From positions 1 through 7,968 of the forward strand of contig JACOTQ010000011.1 of the NCBI GenBank assembly GCA_016178255.1: 7,968 bases of DNA, read 5' to 3'. The first letter of the stretch is position 1. Every line of letters begins with the position of its first letter. This DNA is from Candidatus Colwelliibacteriota bacterium (lineage in GTDB: Bacteria > Patescibacteriota > Minisyncoccia > UBA6257 > Colwellbacteraceae). The notes below the pieces were generated by a model. The model searched no databases, had not been told where the DNA came from, and saw only the letters and a program-made list of their open reading frames with translations. The translations under genes were made by a program, and so were the position numbers. Of this stretch, positions 1-6,272 are shown piece after piece.

Positions 1-105
1 TACGGACGCATTCGCAAACGGACGAAAGTAAACAAGCGCCCAAATCAAAAACAGGAAAGCCAGCGAAACAAAGCCGCCGTCACTTCTAAACCAAAGGACG
101 GCTAA
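1..105 (+). CDS. C-terminal tail of an unidentified basic protein (partial, 5' end outside the window)
   Basis: The frame is open from the first base and stops at TAA 103-105. It gives 34 residues, very rich in Lys, Arg, Asn and Gln and ending in TSKPKDG, which looks like a disordered, nucleic-acid-binding type of tail. No domain is visible and I do not recognise the family. It would be convergent with clpB, with 16 nt between the two stop codons, an ordinary arrangement in a compact genome. The exact antisense frame is also open and encodes a hydrophobic peptide (see the entry at 1-177), so only one of the two can be real. I lean slightly to this strand because the alternative needs a 56-nt overlap with clpB. 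No terminator hairpin is visible in the gap. Confidence 0.4.
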   Translation, partial: YGRIRKRTKVNKRPNQKQESQRNKAAVTSKPKDG

Positions 106-177
106 AGCGAAGAGTAAGCACTTAAACGCTAATTTTAACGCCGGAATTTTCGAAACTAATGCGAACTTTGCTGCCAT
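1..177 (-). CDS. Alternative reading: N-terminus of a possible membrane protein overlapping the clpB 3' end (partial)
   Basis: An ATG at 175-177 opens a minus-strand frame of 59 residues that runs off the left edge, shifted relative to clpB and overlapping its last 56 nt. The product would have an amphipathic start (MAAKFALVSKIPALKLAFK), a hydrophobic segment at about residues 20-32, a short polar turn (RSDGG), and a second hydrophobic segment at about 38-50, followed by YFRPF. This pattern fits a membrane protein downstream of clpB in the same operon. Against it: the overlap is long, no Shine-Dalgarno sequence precedes the ATG, and antisense of a Lys/Gln-rich tail is automatically Phe/Leu-rich. 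Mutually exclusive with the plus-strand frame at 1-105. Confidence 0.28.
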   Translation of the reverse strand, partial: MAAKFALVSKIPALKLAFKCLLFALAVLWFRSDGGFVSLAFLFLIWALVYFRPFANASV

Positions 178-2758
178 CTTTTATGGTGCCGCTTATCATG
201 TTGTCGGCGAGCTTATCGAGGACTAATTTTTGAATTAGGCGCCTTATCGGCCTTGCACCGTATTCCGGGTCAAATCCGTTATCAATAATGTGCTTCTTGA
301 GCGAAGAATCGATTGTGGCGGTAATGCCTTTTTCTTTGAGCCGCTCCCGGACATCATCAAGATGTATTTCGACTATCTGATTGATATCCGTCTTCTTAAG
401 CGCATGGAAAATGATTATTTCATCAACGCGGTTTAAGAACTCCGGCCTGAATTTGTCCTTCAAGGAAGACTTAATCCTTGATTTATAATCTTCTTCCTTT
501 CTTTCCATTTCCGCTTCTTCTGAAACGCTGAAACCAAGCCTCGCCATTTCCTTGGTAAGCTCGCTGCCGACATTGGATGTCATAATAATAATGGTGTTCC
601 TGAAGTTGATTGTCTTGCCTTTTCCGTCGGTTAATTTTCCGTTATCCAAAACTTGAAGCAATATATTAAAGACTTCCGGGTGAGCTTTTTCAATTTCGTC
701 AAAAAGGATAAGACTATAAGGACGGTGTCTTACAACCTCCGTAAGCTGACCACCCTCTTCAAAACCGACATAACCCGGGGGAGACCCTATCATTCGCGCA
801 ACCGAGTGCCGTTCCATATATTCGGACATATCAACGCGGATTAAAGACTTTTCATTGTTGAACATGAATTCGGCAAGCGCTCTCGCAAGCTCAGTTTTCC
901 CAACGCCTGTCGGCCCCAGGAACATAAACGACCCCAAGGGGCGGTCAACGGGAGCTAACCCCGCCCGAGCACGCCTTAGAGCGCTTGAGACGGAGGAAAT
1001 CGCCTCGTCTTGCCCAATTACCCTCTTCTTAAGGACTTCTTCAATCCTCATCAATTTGTCCGATTCCGATTCCATCATGCTTCGTACTGGTATGCCAGTC
1101 CAGCGTGAGATAACCTGAGCAACATCCTCTCCACTCACGCCTTCCCTAAGAAAGGTGTTTTTAGTTTTCGTTTTGGAATTTGAGAGATATTTCCTTTCGT
1201 AAGCCGCGTACTCTTTCTTGGCCGCCGGAAGCTCGCCGTAAATTATTTGAGCTACCCTTTCAAGATTATTGTCGCGTTCGGCGACTTCCTTGTCTCTTTT
1301 CAGGGAGTCAACGCGTTCGCGAAGAGCGTTAAACTTCTCAAACACCAGTTTTTCAGCTTGCCAATCAGCTGTAAGCTCTTCATCTTTAGCCTTGAGACTT
1401 TTCAAAGCTTTATCTATCTCCTTTAACCTCTTAATGGATTTAGCGCTTTCTCCATCGCTTACGAGGGCGGCCTTTTCAACCTCCAACGCCGTTATTTCCC
1501 GCCGGACATTACCAATTTCAGCCGGCAAACTTTCCATTTCCATTCTCCTCATTGAAGCCGCTTCATCAATTACATCAACTGCTTTGTCGGGTAGAAAGCG
1601 GTCACTGATATAGCGAGCTGAAAGATTAACAGCCGCAATGATGGCCTCGTCGCTGATTCTCAATCCATGATGAATTTCATATTTCTCTTTAAGCCCCCGA
1701 AGAATCATCACGCTGTCTTCTATTGTTGGCTCTTCTACGGTGACCGGCTGGAATCTCCGCTCGAGGGCGGGGTCTTTTTCGATATGACGTTGATATTCCC
1801 TAATGGTTGTCGCTCCTATGGCGTGCAATTCACCTCTTGCGAGCGCGGGCTTTAAAAGATTAGACGCGTCAACCGCGCCCTCGGCGGCACCGGCCCCGAC
1901 AATCATGTGAATTTCGTCAATAAAAAGAATAATGTTCCCGGCGGAATTTTGAATTTCTTTTACGAAAGCTTTTAATCTGTCTTCAAACTCACCGCGGAAT
2001 TTCGTTCCAGCAATAAGGGAACCCAAATCAAGCATAATAACCTCCTTTCCCTTTAACGTCTCCGGCACTGCTCCCAGAACTATTTTCTGCGCCAATCCTT
2101 CAACAACAGCAGTCTTCCCGACTCCAGGCTCACCGATTAAAACGGGGTTATTTTTGGTGCGGCGCGAGAGAATTTGAATAACCCTTTTGAGTTCTTCGTC
2201 GCGACCTATGACCGGGTCGAGTTTGCCCGCTGCCGCCTTTTCAGTCAAGTTGATGGCATACTTCTCAAGTACTTGAAATTTACTCTCTGGTGTTTCGTCC
2301 GTTACTCTGGTGCTTCCTCGCAGACGAGAAAAAGTCCTAATGGCATCTTCCCTCTTCAGGGCAAACCTTTCTAAAATACTCCTGGCTGCCGAATCGACAT
2401 CCAAGATTGCGAGCAGTAGATGCTCGCAAGATATGAACTCGTCTTTATTGGCGTAGGCAACCTTCGCCGCCCGATCCAGTATTTTCATCACCTCTTGCGA
2501 GAGATAAAGCTGGCCGACTGAATTGGCCGAGAAGACTTTCGGAAGTTTCTTCAACTCAACGTTTATTTCTCCATCCAAAGATTCGACGTTAACACCGGCC
2601 CCACGCACCATGGGTACGACGAGCGAACTCGAATCGGAAATAAGAGCAGAGAGCAGGTGCAAAGCTCTAAATTCACCGTGATTTTGAGCGGTCGCCAAAT
2701 CCTGCGCGTTTTGCAACGCTTCTTGGGCTTTAATTGTGAAGCGATTAAAGGAATTCAT
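122..2758 (-). CDS. clpB: ClpB-type AAA+ disaggregase/unfoldase with a ClpC-like LGF loop
   Basis: An 878-residue Hsp100 ATPase, close to the usual 850-870 of ClpB. ClpB rescues aggregated proteins in the cytoplasm with DnaK by threading them through a hexameric pore. Domains: double Clp_N repeat at about 1-147; first AAA+ with Walker A GEPGVGKT (209-216), Walker B ILFIDE (277-282), pore loop TKFRGEFE (252-259) and Arg pair 334-335; a long coiled-coil middle domain at about 405-530, the size of ClpB rather than the short ClpC one; second AAA+ with Walker A GPTGVGKT (615-622), pore loop GYVGFEEGG (662-670), Walker B LILFDE (683-688), sensor TSNVG (727-731), Arg finger LNR (775-777) and sensor-2 GARP (834-837). 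Unusually, LGF at 741-743 sits where ClpC has its ClpP-docking tripeptide. The start is ATG 2756-2758, giving the typical opening NRFTIKAQEAL; AAGG lies 12 nt upstream. It is the last clear gene of the cluster, 25 nt after the htrA stop. It could be annotated as a Clp protease ATPase subunit; the fold is certain, the ClpB/ClpC assignment less so. Confidence 0.95.
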   Translation of the reverse strand: MNSFNRFTIKAQEALQNAQDLATAQNHGEFRALHLLSALISDSSSLVVPMVRGAGVNVESLDGEINVELKKLPKVFSANSVGQLYLSQEVMKILDRAAKVAYANKDEFISCEHLLLAILDVDSAARSILERFALKREDAIRTFSRLRGSTRVTDETPESKFQVLEKYAINLTEKAAAGKLDPVIGRDEELKRVIQILSRRTKNNPVLIGEPGVGKTAVVEGLAQKIVLGAVPETLKGKEVIMLDLGSLIAGTKFRGEFEDRLKAFVKEIQNSAGNIILFIDEIHMIVGAGAAEGAVDASNLLKPALARGELHAIGATTIREYQRHIEKDPALERRFQPVTVEEPTIEDSVMILRGLKEKYEIHHGLRISDEAIIAAVNLSARYISDRFLPDKAVDVIDEAASMRRMEMESLPAEIGNVRREITALEVEKAALVSDGESAKSIKRLKEIDKALKSLKAKDEELTADWQAEKLVFEKFNALRERVDSLKRDKEVAERDNNLERVAQIIYGELPAAKKEYAAYERKYLSNSKTKTKNTFLREGVSGEDVAQVISRWTGIPVRSMMESESDKLMRIEEVLKKRVIGQDEAISSVSSALRRARAGLAPVDRPLGSFMFLGPTGVGKTELARALAEFMFNNEKSLIRVDMSEYMERHSVARMIGSPPGYVGFEEGGQLTEVVRHRPYSLILFDEIEKAHPEVFNILLQVLDNGKLTDGKGKTINFRNTIIIMTSNVGSELTKEMARLGFSVSEEAEMERKEEDYKSRIKSSLKDKFRPEFLNRVDEIIIFHALKKTDINQIVEIHLDDVRERLKEKGITATIDSSLKKHIIDNGFDPEYGARPIRRLIQKLVLDKLADNMISGTIKDGSKVRISFENSGVKISV

Positions 2759-2772
2759 GATTAGCTTTTACC

Positions 2773-2787
2773 TTGATACTCTATCAA
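2773..2787 (-). other. Small hairpin at the htrA-clpB junction
   Basis: TTGATA-CTC-TATCAA is a perfect 6-bp inverted repeat with a 3-nt loop. It covers the TGA stop of the htrA reading frame (2784-2786) and touches the AAGG (2771-2774) that is the only Shine-Dalgarno-like element before clpB. It has no U-tract and is too weak to be a terminator. It could slightly tune ribosome access to clpB, or be chance. Confidence 0.25.
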
Positions 2788-3320
2788 AGTTTGGGCCTCT
2801 CTTCAAGAACAACTTTTAGTTCAATAATACCCCCGTCGCGGCTTATTTTAAGGGTTACCGTGTCACCAACATTATATTTCTGGATTAACGTGCCCAAAGA
2901 TTTATCACTGTTAACTTTCTCTCCGTTCACCTGCAAAACAATATCCTCCGCCTTAATTCCTGCTTTTGCCGCAGGGGAATCGGGAATTACGCCAGGACCA
3001 TCTTCGCTGCCTCTTATTATTACGCCAATATCTACGGGCAATTTCTCTTTGGCGGCCAACTCCGGAGTGATAGTAATATAGCGAACCCCTATGTAAGCGG
3101 CTTTAATACTGCCTGTTGATTTAACCGATTGAATGTCGCGCTTGGCTAAATTAATCGGTATCGCAAAACCAATGCTTTGAGCGCCAGAAACCACGGCCAC
3201 ATTGATGCCTATTACTTCACCTTTTAGGTTTAAAAGTGGCCCGCCGGAATTGCCAGGCTTTATAGCCGCGTCGGTTTGAATAACTCCTTGGATGGTTTCG
3301 GAAATTAATTTTAATGATAG
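2784..3320 (-). pseudogene. HtrA/DegP-type serine protease, 3' part (catalytic Ser and PDZ domain), out of frame with the 5' part
   Basis: This frame is open from just after a TAG at 3321-3323 to TGA 2784-2786. It encodes the C-terminal half of a trypsin-like HtrA protease. From about 3305 it reads ISETIQGVIQTDAAIKPGNSGGP, in pieces: substrate-pocket strand, then the nucleophile motif GNSGGP, followed by NLKGEVIGIN and IGFAIPI, all classic HtrA. A single PDZ domain follows (VIPDSPAAKAGIKAEDIV, then NGEKVN) and the protein ends in ERPKL. The first usable start in this frame is GTG at 3198-3200, which lies after the catalytic Ser, so a product made from it would be only a PDZ-containing fragment of about 138 residues. 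The part needed to join it to the upstream frame is missing (see the 5' part). No Shine-Dalgarno sequence precedes the GTG, so separate translation is doubtful. Confidence 0.85.
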
Positions 3321-3927
3321 CTAAATCCTGGACCGGATCGCGAGCTAAAACCTTGGCCGTGTATTTTGTCCCATCGCTTGTGAGAACCGTGTAATCCGCG
3401 CTGGTATCGGCGACAACATGCTTGTTTGTCAATATAAGGCCGTCAGTCGAAACTATAAAACCGCTACCACCGCCGACTTTCTGATTCTTGGTTCCTTTTT
3501 GGCAAGGTCTTGAAAACATAAACCCACCGCCGAAAGGATCATTAGGCAAGTCTGAAAACGGATTATAGGGACAATTTTCGATAATGGGCAGGTCTTTGGA
3601 AATAATTATGGAGACGACGCTAGGCAAAGCTTTCTGAACGGCGTTCACAACTGCCTCTTCATAGTCAATGGTTGGAGCGTAAGGAGGAACGGGGGGCAAA
3701 ACAGGCGCTGTGATAGGGGCGGGCGTGGGGGTGGCGGGCGCTAAAGAGTTGGGCGTCTTACCGTCTGAATCGATGCTCTTTTCTTCTGGTTTCAATAAGC
3801 CGGGAACGAACCTATCAAATAAATCTTGAAAAAATCCCGCTCTCGCCTCCAAAGGGTTTATTAATAAACCGACGCTTAGACCTAAAAACGCCGCTAAAAA
3901 AGTCGCGAATAAAATTTTCCTTTTCAT
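3217..3927 (-). pseudogene. HtrA/DegP-type serine protease, 5' part (signal anchor, catalytic His and Asp), truncated by deletion and frameshift
   Basis: The 236-residue frame starts at ATG 3925-3927, one base after the cysteine desulfurase TGA. HtrA proteases degrade misfolded proteins outside the cytoplasmic membrane. Seen here: a basic start and hydrophobic signal/anchor (about 4-24), a Pro/Ala/Thr linker (about 61-86), and the protease N-terminal half with VGGGSGFIVS (151-160), catalytic His170 in TNKHVVAD, and Asp201 in DPVQDLAIIKIN. Cys119 and Cys142 lie in an insert and might form a disulfide. After Asn208 similarity stops and 28 out-of-frame residues run to TGA 3217-3219. Homology resumes in another frame almost at once: Asp to Ser would be about 26 residues instead of about 75 in E. 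coli DegP, so roughly 49 codons are absent as well as the frame. All three triad residues survive across the two parts, but the core barrel strands between them do not. Either a recent pseudogene or an assembly error. A downstream clpB remains intact. Confidence 0.88.
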
Positions 3928-3928
3928 T

Positions 3929-5137
3929 TCAAATTAAATTTTGAATGAGCTTTAAGGCTTTGTCAATATCAACTTTCTTAGTGGGACGACCGAGGGTTAT
4001 GCGAAGACTTGCTTTTGCCCTATCACCGCTGAAACCCAACGCCTGAACTACATGGGAAGGCCGAGCCGACCGAGATAAACAAGCCGAACCGCTTGAAACG
4101 GCGAGACCGGCGATATCAAGCCTAATAAGCAAATCTTGAGCTGTCCGGCCCGGGAAATAAACGTTAAGGTTGTTATGTAAACGCTTATCGGAATCTGTTG
4201 CCGGCCCGTTTAATTCCACTTCCGGATTTGACTTTCTAAGCTTCGCCCAGAAATAATCTCTTAATCTTTTTATCCGCGCGGCCTCTTGCTTTTTGTTTTT
4301 TCCTATCAATTCCGCCGCCTTGCCGAAACCGACTATGCCGGGGACGTTTTCTGTCCCGGAACGCAAACCGAATTCCTGACCGCTGCCGTTTACAAGCGGA
4401 CTTAAGTGAAGCGCCCGACCCAGGCCCCGGACGTAGAGAAGGCCGACGCCTTTGGGGCCGTAAATTTTTTGCGCCGAGAGCGTCATCATATCGACTCTCA
4501 AACTATTAACATCGCATTCCAAAAACTGAAAAGCTTGGACAGCATCGGTGTGGAGAAGTGGATAGAATATAGGATTTAGGATGGAGGATTTAGGATTTAG
4601 AGATTTCTTATGTTCTACGTCCCGGATTCTAAAGTCAGAAATCGTTTGAGCGATTTCCTTGATAGGTTGGATGGCCCCGATTTCGTTTGAGGCATAAATT
4701 ACAGAGACTAAAACCGTCTCTGCGCTTAATGATTCAGTAAGTTTCTTCTTATCTACAAAACCCTCATGGTTTACCGGCAAACATATAACCTCAACGCCGT
4801 CTTCGCGCAAACTCTCTGCGGTTTTAAGAACTGACTCGTGTTCTATGGCGGAAACGATAATCCTTGGATGTTTTATCTTGGAGCTCTTAAGAACCCCCTT
4901 GATAGCCAGATTATTGGCTTCGGTTGCCGAACCGGTAAAAATAATTTCGTCCGCCCTCGCGCCGATTGTTTTTGCCAAAGAATCCCTCGCGCGGTCCACG
5001 CCGGCCATCGCCTTTTGGCCGAAATAATGAATGGAGCCGGGATTCCCGAATTCGTTTTCAAAGTAAGGCTTCATGGCTCGGAAAACCCCTGGGGCCACGG
5101 GCGTTGAGCCGGCATAATCCAAGTAGATTCTTTTCAT
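3929..5137 (-). CDS. Cysteine desulfurase, NifS/IscS family (PLP-dependent)
   Basis: Removes sulfur from L-cysteine as a protein persulfide, giving alanine, for Fe-S cluster assembly or tRNA thiolation in the cytosol. Start chosen at ATG 5135-5137 (MKRIYLDYAGSTP, the normal family opening), one base after the upstream TAA; a longer frame up to 5224 would only overlap the exonuclease gene. That gives 402 residues, near IscS (404). Visible residues: His100 in AIEHES (ring stacking), Asn151 in SNEIG, Asp198 and Gln201 in HTDAVQ, Lys224 in SAQKIYGPKG (PLP Schiff base; the preceding residue is Gln rather than the usual His), RSGTEN (259-264), and the persulfide Cys353 in SSGSACLSRSARPSH, a group I type loop. 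An extra stretch of about 20 residues at roughly 170-192, just before HTDAVQ, comes from a heptamer DNA repeat. No scaffold IscU or thiolase partner is adjacent, so the sulfur acceptor is unknown. No Shine-Dalgarno sequence is visible; translational coupling is likely. Confidence 0.93.
   Translation of the reverse strand: MKRIYLDYAGSTPVAPGVFRAMKPYFENEFGNPGSIHYFGQKAMAGVDRARDSLAKTIGARADEIIFTGSATEANNLAIKGVLKSSKIKHPRIIVSAIEHESVLKTAESLREDGVEVICLPVNHEGFVDKKKLTESLSAETVLVSVIYASNEIGAIQPIKEIAQTISDFRIRDVEHKKSLNPKSSILNPIFYPLLHTDAVQAFQFLECDVNSLRVDMMTLSAQKIYGPKGVGLLYVRGLGRALHLSPLVNGSGQEFGLRSGTENVPGIVGFGKAAELIGKNKKQEAARIKRLRDYFWAKLRKSNPEVELNGPATDSDKRLHNNLNVYFPGRTAQDLLIRLDIAGLAVSSGSACLSRSARPSHVVQALGFSGDRAKASLRITLGRPTKKVDIDKALKLIQNLI
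4571..4605 (+). repeat. Heptamer tandem repeat (AGGATTT-type) inserted inside the cysteine desulfurase gene
   Basis: Consecutive 7-mers read AGGATTT (4571-4577), AGGATGG (4578-4584), AGGATTT (4585-4591), AGGATTT (4592-4598), then a degenerate AGAGATT (4599-4605). On the coding strand this is AAATCCT repeated and is translated as SLNPKSSILNP. It lies within an extra protein segment (DNA about 4562-4640) that family members lack. NPKS-type translated repeats preceded by FRI-like residues are seen as dispersed insertions in several bacterial genomes; that membership is from memory. Reading frame is preserved. Confidence 0.7.
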
Positions 5138-5138
5138 T

Positions 5139-5708
5139 TTAGAAAAGCGTATTCGATTCCTCGATAATATCCTTGATGGCCAAAGGTACCTTGACGGGAT
5201 TATTACTCCACCTCTCGGGAACAAGTAAATACCCCTGCCGTTTGGCCAGTTCGTATAAATCCCGAGTTATTAAAACGTCGTTCAAACAGTATTTCTCCAA
5301 AGATTCCCAGTCGCCGGCGGAATAGAATTTAATGGCATCAAGGCTGTGATTGGTTTTGCCAACGCCAAGGTTGGTCTTAGCCAGTAAGTCCAGACCGATT
5401 CTCCTGCCATAACTCGCTTCTATCTTCTCTAATAAGTCGAGGGTGGGCAACGACATAAGATTGAAATTGAAGTATTTGTTTAGAATCGGCATATCAAACC
5501 TGTTAATTGAAAAACCTATAATGAGGCCCGCATTTTGAAGGACAGGGCCCAAAGCCCCGATTCTGTCTTCGCGAAAAGATAGGAAATCTTTGGCATTATA
5601 AGAATAAACGCAGACGAGGGACGCCTCTAAATCTTTGAGGTTTTCTTTCCCGCCTACGTCATCAAAAGTGTTCTTAGTCTCTATGTCTATTACTAATCTG
5701 TCGCGCAT
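5139..5708 (-). CDS. DEDDy 3'-5' exonuclease, RNase H-like fold (PolB-exonuclease/YprB-like)
   Basis: A 189-residue protein with the hallmarks of a DEDDy exonuclease, which removes nucleotides from 3' ends using two metal ions. Motif I is VIDIET with Asp8 and Glu10; motif II is IIGFSINRFDMP with Asn69 and Asp72; motif III is YCLND with Tyr140 and Asp144, spaced as the YxxxD that defines the DEDDy subgroup. The nearest resemblance is to stand-alone proteins related to the exonuclease domain of family B DNA polymerases. Whether the substrate is DNA or RNA cannot be told; no helicase, polymerase or HRDC domain is present. Start: ATG 5706-5708, 4 nt after the upstream stop, with a weak AGGTG 11 nt before it. 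A start 13 codons earlier (5747) would overlap the upstream gene by 35 nt and adds only a non-conserved leader. The stop is one base from the desulfurase ATG. Confidence 0.88.
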   Translation of the reverse strand: MRDRLVIDIETKNTFDDVGGKENLKDLEASLVCVYSYNAKDFLSFREDRIGALGPVLQNAGLIIGFSINRFDMPILNKYFNFNLMSLPTLDLLEKIEASYGRRIGLDLLAKTNLGVGKTNHSLDAIKFYSAGDWESLEKYCLNDVLITRDLYELAKRQGYLLVPERWSNNPVKVPLAIKDIIEESNTLF

Positions 5709-5712
5709 AATT

Positions 5713-6198
5713 TTAGATACACCTGTCGGCGATGGAAGAGGCGGCATAACTTTCCGGTTTTGTTCTCACCTCAAAGTTGTTACCCCTTATAATCCCCACA
5801 AGTTCTTGGATCATTTTCTTGGTTTCGCCAACGGAGCCAATATCAACATGTATCTCAAAATCAAAAAGCGGCGCGTCCGTTCCCCTAAAAAGAACTATGA
5901 TAGACTTGGCGATGTCGAGGGATAACAGAACTTCTTTCAAGATTCTGTCGCGCAGAGTGTGAAAACCGCCGAGTTCCTCGCGACGCCAAAAATACCGACC
6001 CCCGTTCCCGATTCTGCGGACAACTACCGCGGTTACAAAATCAGCTTGCGTTTTTTCATAAAGCTCGGAGTCCGTACCAATGATTACCTTGTAATGACGA
6101 TTAGGGTCCTCGCGCATGAAGCTTATAATTTGCTCAACAACTTGAACGGGCTTAAGCTTAATACCGTTGTAACTGTTGAAAAGATTTTCTTCCCTCAT
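5713..6198 (-). CDS. YkuK/DUF458 family RNase H-like protein
   Basis: Matches the DUF458 (YkuK) family, predicted RNase H-fold nucleases of unproven substrate. Family signatures are IIGTDSELY with Asp43, a central RDRILKEVLLSL helix with Glu89, FEIHVDIGSVGETK with His117 and Asp119, and the C-terminal KPESYAASSIADR with Asp158; these acidic residues are the likely metal site. With the start at ATG 6196-6198 the protein has 161 residues, slightly below B. subtilis YkuK, and the short lead-in before YNGIKLKP fits the family. The frame continues upstream to a TTG at 6264, but those 22 residues contain the promoter-like elements and are probably untranslated. First gene of the minus-strand cluster; the next starts 4 nt after its stop. 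No Shine-Dalgarno sequence is visible. Its function is not known experimentally to me. Confidence 0.87.
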   Translation of the reverse strand: MREENLFNSYNGIKLKPVQVVEQIISFMREDPNRHYKVIIGTDSELYEKTQADFVTAVVVRRIGNGGRYFWRREELGGFHTLRDRILKEVLLSLDIAKSIIVLFRGTDAPLFDFEIHVDIGSVGETKKMIQELVGIIRGNNFEVRTKPESYAASSIADRCI

Positions 6199-6210
6199 TT
6201 TGATAAGGTA

Positions 6211-6239
6211 ACTATAAAGTTTGATGTTGAAAAACTCAA
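6211..6239 (-). promoter_or_regulatory. Putative housekeeping-sigma promoter of the minus-strand cluster
   Basis: On the minus strand TTGAGT (6234-6239, 4/6 to TTGACA) is separated by exactly 17 bp from TATAGT (6211-6216, 5/6 to TATAAT). The -10 ends 12 nt before the ATG at 6198, so transcription would start about 5 nt before the start codon. This would give a near-leaderless mRNA and supports the ATG at 6198 over the upstream TTG. The region is AT-rich, so a chance match is possible. Confidence 0.5.
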
Positions 6240-6272
6240 GCAACGGCTTGGGTTTTTCAAACAAACCCTCAA

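Noticed and set aside
100..125. Intrinsic terminator between clpB and the left-edge frame
   Set aside because: Only a 4-bp inverted repeat (TAAG-CA-CTTA) and no T-tract are present.
653..2374. Several plus-strand open frames of 60-114 codons inside the clpB gene (653-844, 855-1118, 1269-1613, 1667-1855, 2174-2374)
   Set aside because: They lie wholly within a strongly conserved minus-strand gene, show no recognisable domain, and their composition is what antisense of clpB gives.
2773..3081. Plus-strand frame of 102 codons antisense to the HtrA PDZ region
   Set aside because: Shadow of the PDZ-coding frame; no homology recognised and no start context.
3300..3312. Programmed ribosomal frameshifting in htrA
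   Set aside because: There is no convincing heptameric slippery site or following structure, and about 49 conserved codons are missing as well, so a frameshift alone would not make a normal protease.
4571..4605. The heptamer array as a CRISPR or telomere-like element
   Set aside because: The units are contiguous 7-mers with no spacers and lie within a coding frame; a dispersed minisatellite is the simpler reading.
4838..5107. Plus and minus overlapping frames inside the 5' part of the cysteine desulfurase gene
   Set aside because: Fully contained in a well-conserved enzyme gene; no domain features.
5138..5224. 29-residue N-terminal extension of the cysteine desulfurase frame
   Set aside because: It overlaps the exonuclease coding region, has no family similarity, and the ATG at 5135-5137 gives the canonical YLDYAGSTP opening.
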